Below, in pieces: positions 13,057-23,325 of a stretch of 64,000 nt of DNA. The first letter of the stretch is position 1. Each line of letters opens with the position of its first letter. The stretch is from Flammula alnicola (Eukaryota > Basidiomycota > Agaricomycetes > Agaricales > Strophariaceae): the NCBI GenBank assembly GCA_015499995.1, contig JADNRV010000065.1, forward strand, positions 62,001 to 126,000, given 5' to 3'. Position numbers and translations under genes: made by a program. The notes below the pieces were generated by a model. That model saw nothing but the letters and a program-made list of their open reading frames with translations. It was not told where the DNA came from and made no database searches.

Positions 13057-14445
13057 TTAATTATCATAATCAGTCCTAGATCGCTCGCCCTCTAAAACAA
13101 AGGCATATCTAGTAGCGCAGGCGATATCTAATGGGTCTATCCGCCCATCAGGTCCCTTGTGAACGCAAATGGATGCCACGTACTTGCCCGAGTCATTTTT
13201 CGAAGGTAGTTGAACAATATGTGATGCTTGGCCATCGACTCTTTGAACATTGTTGTCTTGGCCGTTGAATCTTTCGTCATCAGAAGGCCAAGGGAAGTCT
13301 ATCCTCGAGGAAGTCTTGCGGAAATGCAGCTCGAGCCTCGTGAGCGAGGCGAGGTTCTTCGATCTGAGGTTGGAGATGCAAAGCTCTTCCTCCAAATCCA
13401 TGTGCCCGGAACCGCCGATAATAAATGCTTGAAGGTTACACGATGAGCGCTGGAGCATCTCTTGGATGGATTCCCAGTTCTCGCGTGACGGGGATACGAT
13501 TCCTCTGGGAAGGTGGAGCTCGGCGAGGGAGGGCAAGGTCAAGCTGGCAAACATTAGGTACACCTGGGTGAACTCGCCAAACTTCAAGCGTCGGAGTTGG
13601 GGCACGGTAACAGAAGGGAGGATATCGTGTAGGCGGTGCGGCTTAGATTGGTAATGGACGGTGAGCGAGTGAAGGCTTTTACACTGATCCAGCGCATATA
13701 AAAGCTTGGAGAGAGACTGAGTAAAGTATAACTTCAGATCCACCACGTTGGACCACTCCATTTTGTGAATGGGGATCGCCACAGCTGAGTTATCCCATAA
13801 AACAGTGCGAAGCTTTGGAGAAGAATGTAAGAGGACACACAACCTGGTGCGCGGCACACGATTGGTTTCTCCTTTTCGAAGCATAATTTTGAGGCTCTCC
13901 AACGAATCAGGCTTGAGTTCAATGGGGTAAGGAATGAGGGCTTCGACGGAATCTTGTAGAACGAGTTCGATAGACTTCCAACGTCCGATATGCTTTATGA
14001 AGAGGGCCAATATCTTCGCCGTTGCAGAAAAATTAGCCATATCGACTCCTTGGTGCAGATAGAGGGAGATAGAACACGATTTGCTACGTGCGAGCCACAA
14101 CTCGATCAGCTTAATGCGTCGGACCCTGGGCCAGATGACGCGCAACGCTGACCAAAGGCATGGAAATTCCAATGCGACATTACGCCAGTGGCGGCAAACG
14201 TGGCTCAGCGCAAATGGGCTGGCACATGACATGTAACTTGTAGTGTGTGCGCTGGCGCTGGGTGCGGTCGGTGTAGCATAGGGGTCGTAGATGTCGTCTT
14301 CTAGTTCGGGGTGGGTGATGACGTGTTCGAAGATTTTTCTGAGTATCTCAACAGGGATGTTGTAGATAGGGGAGACGATTGCGAAAATATTCGTGGACCC
14401 ATGAGGTAGGGGCCGCGGTTCTTCAAGTGAATAGTCTACATCCAT
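13057..14445 (-). CDS. F-box protein, copy A
   Basis: Single-exon 462-residue protein. The N-terminal F-box-like segment (residues about 26-85) contains IYNIPVEILRKIFEHV, LSHVCRHWRNVALEFPCLWS and ALRVIWPR; the remainder has leucine-spaced LRR-like repeats (for example SLAELHLPRGIVSPS and LASLTRLELHFRK). Such proteins usually bind SKP1 and present substrates to an SCF ubiquitin ligase; the substrate is unknown. The start at MDVDYSLEEPRPLPHG is supported because copy B (31592-32992) begins at the same residues. Just upstream, both copies keep a conserved stretch (SDSEESLVSIRTRL in A) followed by intron-like sequence, but it does not join in frame with MDVDYS in either copy; it may be an upstream reading frame or an old exon. 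This copy is intact and belongs to inverted duplication block A with the NDT gene. Confidence 0.85.
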   Translation of the reverse strand: MDVDYSLEEPRPLPHGSTNIFAIVSPIYNIPVEILRKIFEHVITHPELEDDIYDPYATPTAPSASAHTTSYMSCASPFALSHVCRHWRNVALEFPCLWSALRVIWPRVRRIKLIELWLARSKSCSISLYLHQGVDMANFSATAKILALFIKHIGRWKSIELVLQDSVEALIPYPIELKPDSLESLKIMLRKGETNRVPRTRLCVLLHSSPKLRTVLWDNSAVAIPIHKMEWSNVVDLKLYFTQSLSKLLYALDQCKSLHSLTVHYQSKPHRLHDILPSVTVPQLRRLKFGEFTQVYLMFASLTLPSLAELHLPRGIVSPSRENWESIQEMLQRSSCNLQAFIIGGSGHMDLEEELCISNLRSKNLASLTRLELHFRKTSSRIDFPWPSDDERFNGQDNNVQRVDGQASHIVQLPSKNDSGKYVASICVHKGPDGRIDPLDIACATRYAFVLEGERSRTDYDN

Positions 14446-15020
14446 TGGTGTTTGGGTGTTTCGTTGCCCACTCTTCTACGATCTGGAATGGGATGTATTA
14501 GCCGAACGGGATTTGCGTGTTTTTCTTGTAGTAACTCACCAAAAGCCAGCAGACGGGTCCTTATCGACACCAGTGATTCTTCGCTGTCAGAGGCAAGGAT
14601 GATTGTAGTGGAGACTGAGTGGTTCAAGCTTGCAAGGGGGCGCTGATAGCCATTCACGTGACTGAGAGTGCGCGCTGCCGCGTGTCGCCGTGTGGGGTCT
14701 GCTTGGCACCGTTTCGTTGCACTCGTCACTGGTCAGCGCCAAGGCCACGAATGGCCGGTGCGCCACACAAGCCACGTGTTCAAGCTGATCTGTCTATGTA
14801 CAAAAAAGAACTGTCCACTGGCATGCCCATGACAGTTTCGATCAAGAATTGATGAAGAACTTCTGCTAACACGAGTGCCTGAATGTATGCGGTACATGTA
14901 TGATGTAATAAACACGACGAGACACGGAGAGATAAACATAAAATATACGCCTGCAGCTATATAAGCATATGGTTGTTTGTAGATGAAAGAAATCGTACAC
15001 ACATCATTCCAATGGTTCTA
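14446..15020. other. F-box/NDT intergenic region of block A
   Basis: This 575-bp spacer is recognisably homologous to the block B spacer on both sides of the two elements inserted there (29593-30034 and 31429-31591). It therefore shows the ancestral arrangement before those insertions. It carries the F-box gene's 5' leader, with the conserved SDSEESLVSIRTRL frame, and the NDT gene's 3' end. Confidence 0.7.
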
Positions 15021-17065
15021 TCAAGTCTCGGGCTCCCCTTCTTCAAGTTTGCGCTCTACGGATTTCACCAGCTCCTCCAAAGTGTCCACCAACTCGACGC
15101 CCCACCTCTCACAGACAATCTGGACGTTTCCTCGCCTCCAGTACCCGTCCATCAGGAAAAAACGTCCGGGCCGTAGTTAACTGCCAAGCTTTGTTGTTCG
15201 GCATAGGCTCCGGCGGCCGACATTTACACGGCATGCGGTTATGTTGATCTCCGTTGCCTATTTAGCGTTCCGGGAGCTGTGGCTGATGACACGGTTGTGC
15301 ATTGTTGCCAGGACATGCAGCTACGTTGTTCGGAATAGCCTTCTCTACGAAAATAGAGACTATGATCACTATGAAGGCTACGTATAAATTACTTGCTTAA
15401 ATCTCCAAGTCAGCAGGTTTTATTATACAGATGAACATATCAGTTATTGCTAGCTTATTACATTGCTGTAGGCTACAAGGATTCGAAATGTCGACTCTGA
15501 TTTTGTGCCGGAGTCAGCCTGAGGCTCGCCGCTCTGCTCTGAGTCTTTTAAATTGGAAGTTCATTCTCAATCGAGGACTGCAGCTGATATTGTCCCCTTT
15601 GCGAACGTTGGAATCCAGGTTGCTCGAATTCTGTTCAAGTTAGATCAAACTCCGACACACGTGACTTCGTTGATTGAAGCACAACTTGAACCCGTCGCCA
15701 AGTCAACTTGAACCTCCTGTTCTTCCACCTCCACCACCACCGCTATGCGCCTGCACGCCAACGGCATACACAACCTTTCACCACCGTGACACATTGCTCT
15801 CTTTAGTAGGCCTGGCGTCAACTATGCAACACAACACCTACAAATTATCAAAACAGCAAGCCTGGCATTGCCGAACAACTGTGAATGCGTGACCGCTATG
15901 GTAAGTGGTATGTACTGGAACGGACTCTACACATCTTCACTAACACTCTTTATCCATTGCGCAGGAACAACGGAATATTTGGCGACCTTGAGAAGTAGCA
16001 GGGCCACGGAAATTTTAAGGGTGTATATGGTTGGATCCTGCCAGCCCGGTAAGTTCCAGAGTCCCTCGAGCGTGAAGTATTGCTGATGCGTCTCTTCAAA
16101 GATGTCGGCTGACTCCCAAGCTTATCTGAGTAGAGACCCAATGTATGCCCAACCATCGTTTCCAACCTTGCTTTGACTGGGCCCCCTCACTTGCTCCTTT
16201 GACAGGCTATTTTCTGACAGTGGCCGAGATTTGTTCGCTGCATTGCTTGACAATGCCACGAACAATTATCCATCCGCCACTGCCATTTGTGATCAACTGT
16301 TGCCTCGTCACATCCCGTCCACCTTGTATGCTTTCGACAGTGCTATCCGGGAATCAGCATGGAAGTCATAGTAATGAGCGTAATTAGTTTTTCCATAATC
16401 TACCTTTTCATTAATTTATTTCATTATCTATTTCCCAATGAGACGTGATCTGTAATTCCTGCCCTGCACTATCAGGATTCTTAGTAAAAATCCTACCTAG
16501 TCTATAGATCAACACATAGACTACGTTAACAATTGTGCTACAATGCTACAGGAACAACGTAGATAAATATAGCAGCACTACGGAGCTACATCGCCCTATA
16601 TTTTAGGGGGATGTCGACGGGTCTATAAGTGCTATGTATGCTACATTTTACAATGTATACTTAGGGTTTTTTCCTGATGTCCGGGCAGGCAACGACTAAC
16701 TTTCCCGAAGTTGCAAATAGACCCAACTCCAGGAGGCTGATCGGGGACTTGGAGTCCTTGTCTAGATACAAAGCGATAACATCTGCAGCATTCAACATGT
16801 CTAGTTCCCAGTCAACCTGCTCGCGGAAGGGCTTGAAAGTCGCGTCTTGTTTCCACCCCAGATTCCAGTCGGGCCGCCGTGGGTTCAGGATCGTGATTGG
16901 AAGGTGCTGAAGCGACTTTGTAATCGAGGATTGCCAGTCGACTGCGCTGCCCATATCGATGCTGCCGGCAAGGAAAACAGACTTTCCGATGATTTCTATA
17001 TCGCGGTGTGGTGCGAAGATGACGTGAGCTGGGGTGGCGTTGGTCGTTGATTCAGAAGATGCCAT
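15021..17065 (-). pseudogene. nucleoside 2-deoxyribosyltransferase-like gene (copy A), split by a transposon
   Basis: The family (Nuc_deoxyri_tr2, PF15891-like) includes enzymes that act on the N-glycosidic bond of nucleosides. The 5' part runs 17065 to 16683: MASSESTTNATPAHV, SVFLAGSIDMGSAVDWQ, ITILNPRRPDWNLGW, FREQVDWELDMLNAADVIAL, SPISLLELGLFATSGKLVVA. It stops abruptly at ACPD. The 3' part resumes at 15146 with GYWRRGNVQIVCERWGVELV and ends at the stop 15021-15023. Removing the 1,528-bp element and one copy of the 4-bp target duplication restores a continuous 513-bp frame of 170 residues, so the gene was whole until the insertion. The family's catalytic Glu is plausibly in DWELD or SLLELG. 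As found, translation would run into the element and end after a few residues (IRKKP). Confidence 0.85.
15151..16678. mobile_element. 1,528-bp DNA transposon, non-autonomous, inserted in NDT copy A
   Basis: Ends carry a perfect 13-bp terminal inverted repeat ATCAGGAAAAAAC, and GTCC is duplicated at 15147-15150 and 16679-16682. The empty site is visible in copy B, where the gene continues straight through the same point (a single base differs). No transposase-like frame is present inside; open frames such as 15674-15892 (proline-rich) look incidental. The interior has several short GCTAC/GTAGC motifs near the right end. A 4-bp duplication fits few fungal superfamilies (Academ-like elements give 3-4 bp); assignment is open. 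Confidence 0.85.
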
Positions 17066-17510
17066 GCCGGTTGGATGAGCGACCTTTTGGTTGTGGTAAC
17101 TACTTAAATACTCTATGGAGGCAGTGTACACCTAGAGCCCGACGCCTCGCCTCTGGACCACTTGCCATCAGAGTACGTGTTATATGTAATTCTGACCAGG
17201 CGTACTGCCTCTTTTACACGGTTGTTCCGATCTCAGTTCTTCCATGTCACCCAACTACATGGGTACAATTGCCACTGCCACATTTTCAAGAGTTAACAGG
17301 ACGATCGAGCATGTCTCCGGTAGGCGCAAAGACATCTGGTTCTAAAGCACAGCTGTGATTGTCAAATAGGCAATTACACTATGTTATAGGTCGGGGAAAA
17401 ATCAAGAAAAGGTGGGCGGTAGTATTCAAAACACAAAAAGTTGATAAATAGATATCAAGCAAAAAGGAGTACGTAGCGGAAGAACGATGAAATCTATGCC
17501 CAGCAGGAAG
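17066..17510. other. 5' flank of NDT copy A
   Basis: About the first 60-70 bp upstream of the NDT start (an AT-rich TATTTAAGTAG motif) are shared with block B, so the promoter-proximal region was included in the duplication. The rest shows no gene. Confidence 0.5.
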
Positions 17511-17646
17511 AGTATGTATGTAGAAAACAACAGCAACCACGCTTGCGCGGGTGAAAGGGGGGGTGAAGAGGGTGGATTTCAAGATCATGATCGAGAAAGG
17601 TTAAGAGAATGTCACCATGGTGATGATAAGATAGAATACGAAGATC
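17511..17646 (-). repeat. copy 1 of a ~135-bp dispersed repeat, probably GATA gene 3' untranslated region
   Basis: Clearly homologous to 33546-33677 on the opposite strand; the shared core is GAGAATGTCACC followed by GGTGATGATAAGATAGAAT. It lies about 220 bp beyond the GATA factor stop codon in the direction of transcription, so it is probably part of that gene's 3' untranslated region. Confidence 0.65.
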
Positions 17647-17869
17647 TGTATTTATGAACGGTGTTCCAAAAGCGGCGAAAATAGGGAGACGAGGTGAGAC
17701 TGAGATGAACCGCAAGCGCGTGTGCATGAGAGAGAGAGAGACGGAAGTAAGAACAGCAAGCAATCACCGCAGCAGTATACGGGGAACCAAGCGACAGGAA
17801 AACAGAGATCACCCACACCAAAACCAAGAAGAAAAATACAGCCATCGTCCGCCCTCTCATAAACGACGA

Positions 17870-20800
17870 TCAATCAGGAACATCGCTCCGCCTATCCTGC
17901 GAGCCGTACTCGTCATCGTCCTCACTACCCTCCTCATCTGACTCGTTCGGACCAATAACATGCATCTGGCCTCCGACACTACCGCCCAGAACTGTTGTCG
18001 TGCCCCCGCCACCACCACCTTTGCTTGAACCAGCACCACTGCCCGAGAGCTTTTTGGGGTTCACGGTTTTGTCTTTATACCTCTTTTTGATCTGTAAAAC
18101 GAGAGAGCCATTACTTTAAGGACACAAGGAAAAAAGTACTGGATGGATGGCGCGCACCATTTTGGCGTAGACGAGCCCACAGGCGTTGCATAGCGTTCTT
18201 GGACCTGTTCACGCACATATTTAAATGGATACGCACATAGGAGAGAAAGATAAAAATGAACGCACCCATAGGTCCTCGCCGCCACTCTGGCGTTGAGGTA
18301 GCACTGCAACCTAGACATGTCTGTCCTTCCGGCGGGCCATCGTCGGATGTTTTCTGCAGAGGGTATATTAGTAAATGCATGGCATCAAACAAAAAAAGTT
18401 GGTGCAAGAAAATTCTCGTTACGAGCAGACAGAAAGACGAACGAAATGCATAGAGTCAAAATGACAGATGACACAACTTCACGCAACGTTCTCGTCCAGC
18501 AAACTCGAAAGAACAAGCACAGAAGATAACAGACATGCATCCCAAATCAGCAAGGAGGCAACTAAGCCTCGGGCCGGCTATCCGCTCATTCCTCGTTCCT
18601 CCTTCACCAGCCAGCCAACACCCCTCCAACGGTAAAAAAAGACCCAGAAATGAATCCCACAAAAAGAACTCCACATACCTGCCGCTTCGACCGATCTCCA
18701 CCCGCACCAGCACCCGCCGACGCGCCGCCCGTCCCAGACGCACCCGACCCATTAGCGCCGTCCTTCCCGTCGTCGTCGTCGTCGTCTTCCCCGACACGCT
18801 CTCCGTCTTCATCACCGGCCTGTCGTCCACGAGCCGCATCTCCATGTCCATCTCCATGTCCATCTCCTTCGCGCCTAGCGATGGCGACGTCGAGATCGAG
18901 TGCGGCGCGTGCGGGTGTGCACTACCACCACCACCACCACCACCCACCACCACCATACTGCCCGTGCACGACATGCTGATAATGCGAATTCGCCGAACTT
19001 GACGAGGAGCCAGCGGCGGAGGACGACGGCGGCAGCGACGTGGGCGGCATGGTGTTCGCCATTGCTAGCGAGCTCGAGCTGACACCCCCACCCCCACCGA
19101 CCCCACCCCCACTACTACTACTACCACCACCCCCCGAACCCGACCCAGATCCAGATCCAGACCCACCCCGCCGCTGCTGCTGCACCTGCACCTGCCGCAG
19201 CGCAGCGCCGAGCATCTGACCCCATACGTCGCGTTCTGCAGCATCCGGTCCATCGCTTCTGGCGTAAGCCCTGTGCTTCCGTTGCTGTTGTGGCCGTGGC
19301 CGTGGCCGGTGGTGGAAGACGATGCGGACGACGTAGGACGGCCATTGATGTGCGAACCATTTCCATTGCTGCCATTAGTAGTAGCAGAATCAGTGCGGTC
19401 GAGTATGGTGCGGTACGAATCGAGGAGCTGGTAAAGTTCAAAAAAAAAAAGTGAAACAAAACGCGTCAAAGAAGAGGCGTAAGGAAAAAAAAGTCATTCG
19501 GTCAGTTCCCACACGTAGAATCGCAAACCCAAATAAAAAGAACGCACTTTCGTAAAATCCAAACCAAGCGGCATCGCCAATCCTGCATGTCCATGTCCAA
19601 CCCCACACCCATGCCTGGTCCCGGTCCCGGTCCAGTCCCAATCACACCCGGACCCAACGCTGAAGTCAGCAACGACGAGGATGATGAGGACGTCGGGCGG
19701 CGGTGGTGTTGCTGCTGATACGACGGCGGCGGAGGTGCTCCCGACCCCGGACCAACCATCGCACTTATACTTGCACTACTCGTATTCGAATGCGTACTCG
19801 AATACGTACTTGGCCCAGCAGGAGCGAGGACAGGCGTAGGCGTCGCCGTCGTGTCGCGCCCGCGTCTCCTTTTACTGCTAGTGCTGCTGGCACTGCTGCT
19901 GCTCGGTTGCTGTTGGTATTGTTGCGGTTGCGGTTGCTGCTGCTGCTGCTGGTATTGTGGGTGTTGTGAATGTTGCTGATGCGCCTGGTAGCTCGTCTGC
20001 GAGTGCTGTTGGTGTTGCGGAGGCGGGGTGGTTGTGGATGCTGCCGATGTTGCTGCTGATGCTGGGGCAGTGGAGGCGCTTGCTGCTGCTGCTGCTGCTG
20101 CTGGCGGTGCTGCGAGACCTGCTGCTGATACGACGTCTGCTGCTGCGAAACCGGCGGCGGCGGTTGATGTGACGAAGGCTGCTGATACTGTTGCTGCTGC
20201 TGCTGATAACTTGGCAGTGGCGGCGGTAGCGCCTGACTCGACTGCTGCTGATGCTGGTGCTGCTGAATAGGCGTCGGTGTCGGGGCCTGAGTCTGATACT
20301 GTTGTTGTTGAGGCGGGGGTGGAGGCGGCGCCTGTTGCGTCTGCGCTGCCTGATACCTCTGCTGCCCATACGAAGAATACATCGGCGGCTGCGGGTGGTG
20401 CTGCAGCTGCATCGGCGACGCCGTCGTCGGGAGAGGCGCCGGCGGTGGAGGCAGCGGGGTCATCTGCTGGTGCTGCTGGCTCGGACGATGCTGTTGCGTC
20501 TGCTGTGGCTGGTGGTGGTTCGGATGGTGTTGCTGTTGATGACTCGCGTGCTGTTGCGGATGGGGGTGTTGGCGGCGATCATCAGCTGAAGAAGAAGACG
20601 CAGACGAAGTCAAATTTAGAGGAACAGCCAACAGCCTCCTCGTCCCAGACCCGGATCCGGACCCAGACGACGTCGAGGCAACTCCGTACCCTCCTCCTCC
20701 CGGTCCTGTGGAAGATGTTGACGACGAAGATAGCCTGTGGGGTGGTGGCGGTGGGTGGTGTCCATGACTCGAGAGGCTCGGACCACCACCGACACCGACA

Positions 20801-21477
20801 GCGCTAGAAGACGATAAGGGCGGTGGGGGTGCGGTATCCATCCTTGATGATGTCGAGCTCGAGAGATGCTCATGGGCCGAGAGAGTGGACGAAGAAGAGG
20901 ACGGCGGGGGCGGGCCGTAGGAATTGGAAGAAGAGGTATGCGACGGATGAGCGTTTGATGAATAGTGCCAACCGTTGGACGTATCAGGCGAAGCGGAGGG
21001 GGGCGGCGGAGGGGGCGTCCATTGCGGTTGTGGCTGGTGAGTATGCGGTTGGGGGTGGTGTGTCGGAGCTGATGTATGTAAACTATACGCCGAAGATGGC
21101 GGCGCAGATGATGACGACGAAGACGGAGGGGCGCTGACGTAACCTGAAGGATACCCTCCAGAGGAAGAGGACGATGTGGGCGGAGGCGGTGGGGGCGGAT
21201 AATGGGACGAATGTGAATGTGACGAAGAGGCGGAAGATCGTGCATGCCGGAGTGATGGGGCATGCAGCATTTGCTGTTGATGGTGCAGAGGTTGTGGTTC
21301 GTACGAAGTAGTCGAGGAGGACGAGAGCGGTGGTGGTGGTCCATGCGAATGAGGAGGCGGTAAGTGAGATGGATGGTGACTCGTCGGAGGTGGTTGAGGA
21401 GGGCCAGTAGCGTATTGCGGATAAGGGTCATAGCTAGTACCGTGGTGATACAGCGAATACCGACTGTCGGAGGACAT
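17870..21477 (-). CDS. GATA-type zinc-finger transcription factor, NsdD-like
   Basis: Predicted nuclear DNA-binding regulator recognising GATA sites. The finger is split over three exons (about 18365-18030): TCLGCSATSTPEWRRGPMG, then PRTLCNACGLVYAKM, then IKKRYKDKTVNPKK. This gives the C-X2-C-X18-C-X2-C spacing of fungal type IVb fingers and closely resembles the NsdD class, which controls sexual development. The N-terminal two thirds (starting MSSDSRYSLYHHGTSYDP) is a very long P/Q/S/H-rich region with CAG-type repeats, typical of disordered activation segments; a conserved helix LLDSYRTILDRTD follows FTK near 19.5 kb. An acidic tail (SDEEGSEDDDEYGS) ends the protein at 17870. Frame breaks of -1 are inferred at about 20025-20028, 19219 and 18789-18792; one break of the opposite sense lies in a GGT run near 18940. 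All are in low-complexity DNA. Confidence 0.75.
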
Positions 21478-23325
21478 GGCTGGTGTCCGTCAAGGATGAA
21501 CACGATGGTTCAACTTGAGTGACGCCTTTTGGCTAAGGATTGATAAGCCGGACGATACGGTGCTTCTGGGCGAGAAGATTGGGCGCAGAGGCTGGCAGGA
21601 GCTGATGGTAGTTCCAGTCCTGCCGTGATAAGACGCGCCAGTTCGGTCCTTACAAAAAAAGGTGAGACTAAGAGTCGAGCTAAATTGACAGAGAAGGGGA
21701 GGAAAAAACGTGTGAGCGAGGTTAATCTCAACTCATCCTGATGCATCCAACAAAAATATAAAAATAAAAATGAAAGTCCAAGGCGCACAACACAACGATC
21801 CGCGGCAAGAAACAGGCACAAGAAGAGAAGAGTGGGATGGTTGTTTTTAAATAAAACTGCGCTAGGGTAATAACTGGACAGGAACTTGACATTGGCAGAC
21901 AAGCTGTAGATGCAGATGCAAGTTGGCAACACAACAACCCCCGTCAAGTTTCAGGGACACCGCACCGGCAAAAGCTCGCAAAAGTCGCACTCTGTTGGCC
22001 GGTTCTCTATCACCCAGCCCTGCTTGCCCAGGGTCCGGCCACGCTTTCATTTCGCCCTCACACCTCCTCACTTCACATTCTCCACCCTTCTACATTGTCC
22101 CAGCCAAAACCCAAGCCAACACCAGCCCAATTGTCGCTACGCAGCAAAGAATAGCCATGCCCGCATCGTGTCATCGAAAATAAAACTGAATGGATGAATG
22201 ACATTGAACGGAATGAAAGGTGCGAAAGATCCGACTTTGTTCAAAGCAGCCAAATCATCATCATCATCACCATCAACATTCAACGTCATCATGATCAGCA
22301 AAAAGAGCAATGCTGCGAATAGAACGAATACGACAAGAAGAAAAAGCAGGACAATCAAATACATTCCACTCACGAGATACGCTAAAATCCTTGATGGCGA
22401 GGACAAAAACGACCAGGAGAGACGCGCAGCGAGAACGAGGCGAACGCGACGATACTATGCGCAAAAGCCAACCTAACAAAAACCGAAAGAATTTCATCGA
22501 AACGAACAAAGTTACGAACGAACAAAGGCCGAATGAAAGTCAGCATATCATCAACATAAGCAACCGGCTGCATCTTACTTACTTTACGTCCCAGCGTGAC
22601 TGGAGTGATTTGAACCTCTCCTCTCAGCAGTGTGCGTCTTTCACGCCAACAAATGACGGCGCGCGTATAGGTTCACGATACACCCCTACCGCGCTAGCGA
22701 GCAGTGTTGACCAAGGAATGGGGGAAAGAGAGAAGGGAAGAGGGAATGAGGCTGGCAGGAGGGGAAGAACGCGGAAAAGTATGGTGTGACTGACCAGTTT
22801 GATGTGATGATGGGGAAAGGCAAAAAGAGGGTTCCCCCTGCCGGGCCGCCGCTTTACTCACGATGTTATTCATTCATTCCAGGAAAAAAAGTGTTCTTGA
22901 TTGATTTTTGGGATAGGACAGGATGTGCTTGTACTGTGCTCCACTAGGTATTTGTGAATCAAACAAAAAAATATGGGTGAAGAAGAAGAAAAACCAAACA
23001 AGAAAAGGCAGGCGAACGAGTGGAGGTAGGTAAATGATAAGGATTTAGAGATAGGATGATGGGTAATGTAGGCGTAGTAGATGGTGGGTTAGAAAATGAA
23101 TGAATGAACGAATGAAGAAAGAAACGAGATAGCAAGATAGCAAGAGAAGTATGGGAGGGAAAAGAAAGAAAGAAATCCAACTCCGTCAGGCCCTGCGGCG
23201 GCGGCGTACGCATCGTGGTCGTATCGATACAACTGGATCATCCTCGGAGCCGCATGGGGAACAACAGCGCCCGCGTACCTTACCTATAGCACGACGTACG
23301 AGCCTGAGGACCGCCGCCCTGACGC
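21478..23325. other. intergenic, long 5' region of the GATA gene
   Basis: No protein family is recognisable. The sequence is A-rich with trinucleotide runs (CATCATCATC near 22260), and most likely contains a long, possibly intron-bearing 5' leader of the GATA gene plus the 3' end of the next minus-strand gene. Confidence 0.45.

Noticed and set aside
14446..14730. Upstream coding exon of F-box copy A (frame containing SDSEESLVSIRTRLLAFGELL)
   Set aside because: Conserved in both copies but out of phase with MDVDYS after the only obvious intron, so it was left outside the gene model.
18535..20807. Long plus-strand open frames rich in Ala, Arg and Leu opposite the GATA gene
   Set aside because: Complementary reading of CAG/CTG and CCA/TGG repeats; the minus strand carries the zinc finger and coherent exons.
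22590..22680. Possible minus-strand tRNA suggested by GAGGTTCAAATCACTCC
   Set aside because: The putative T-stem has a mismatch, and no matching D-arm, anticodon arm or acceptor stem could be drawn.
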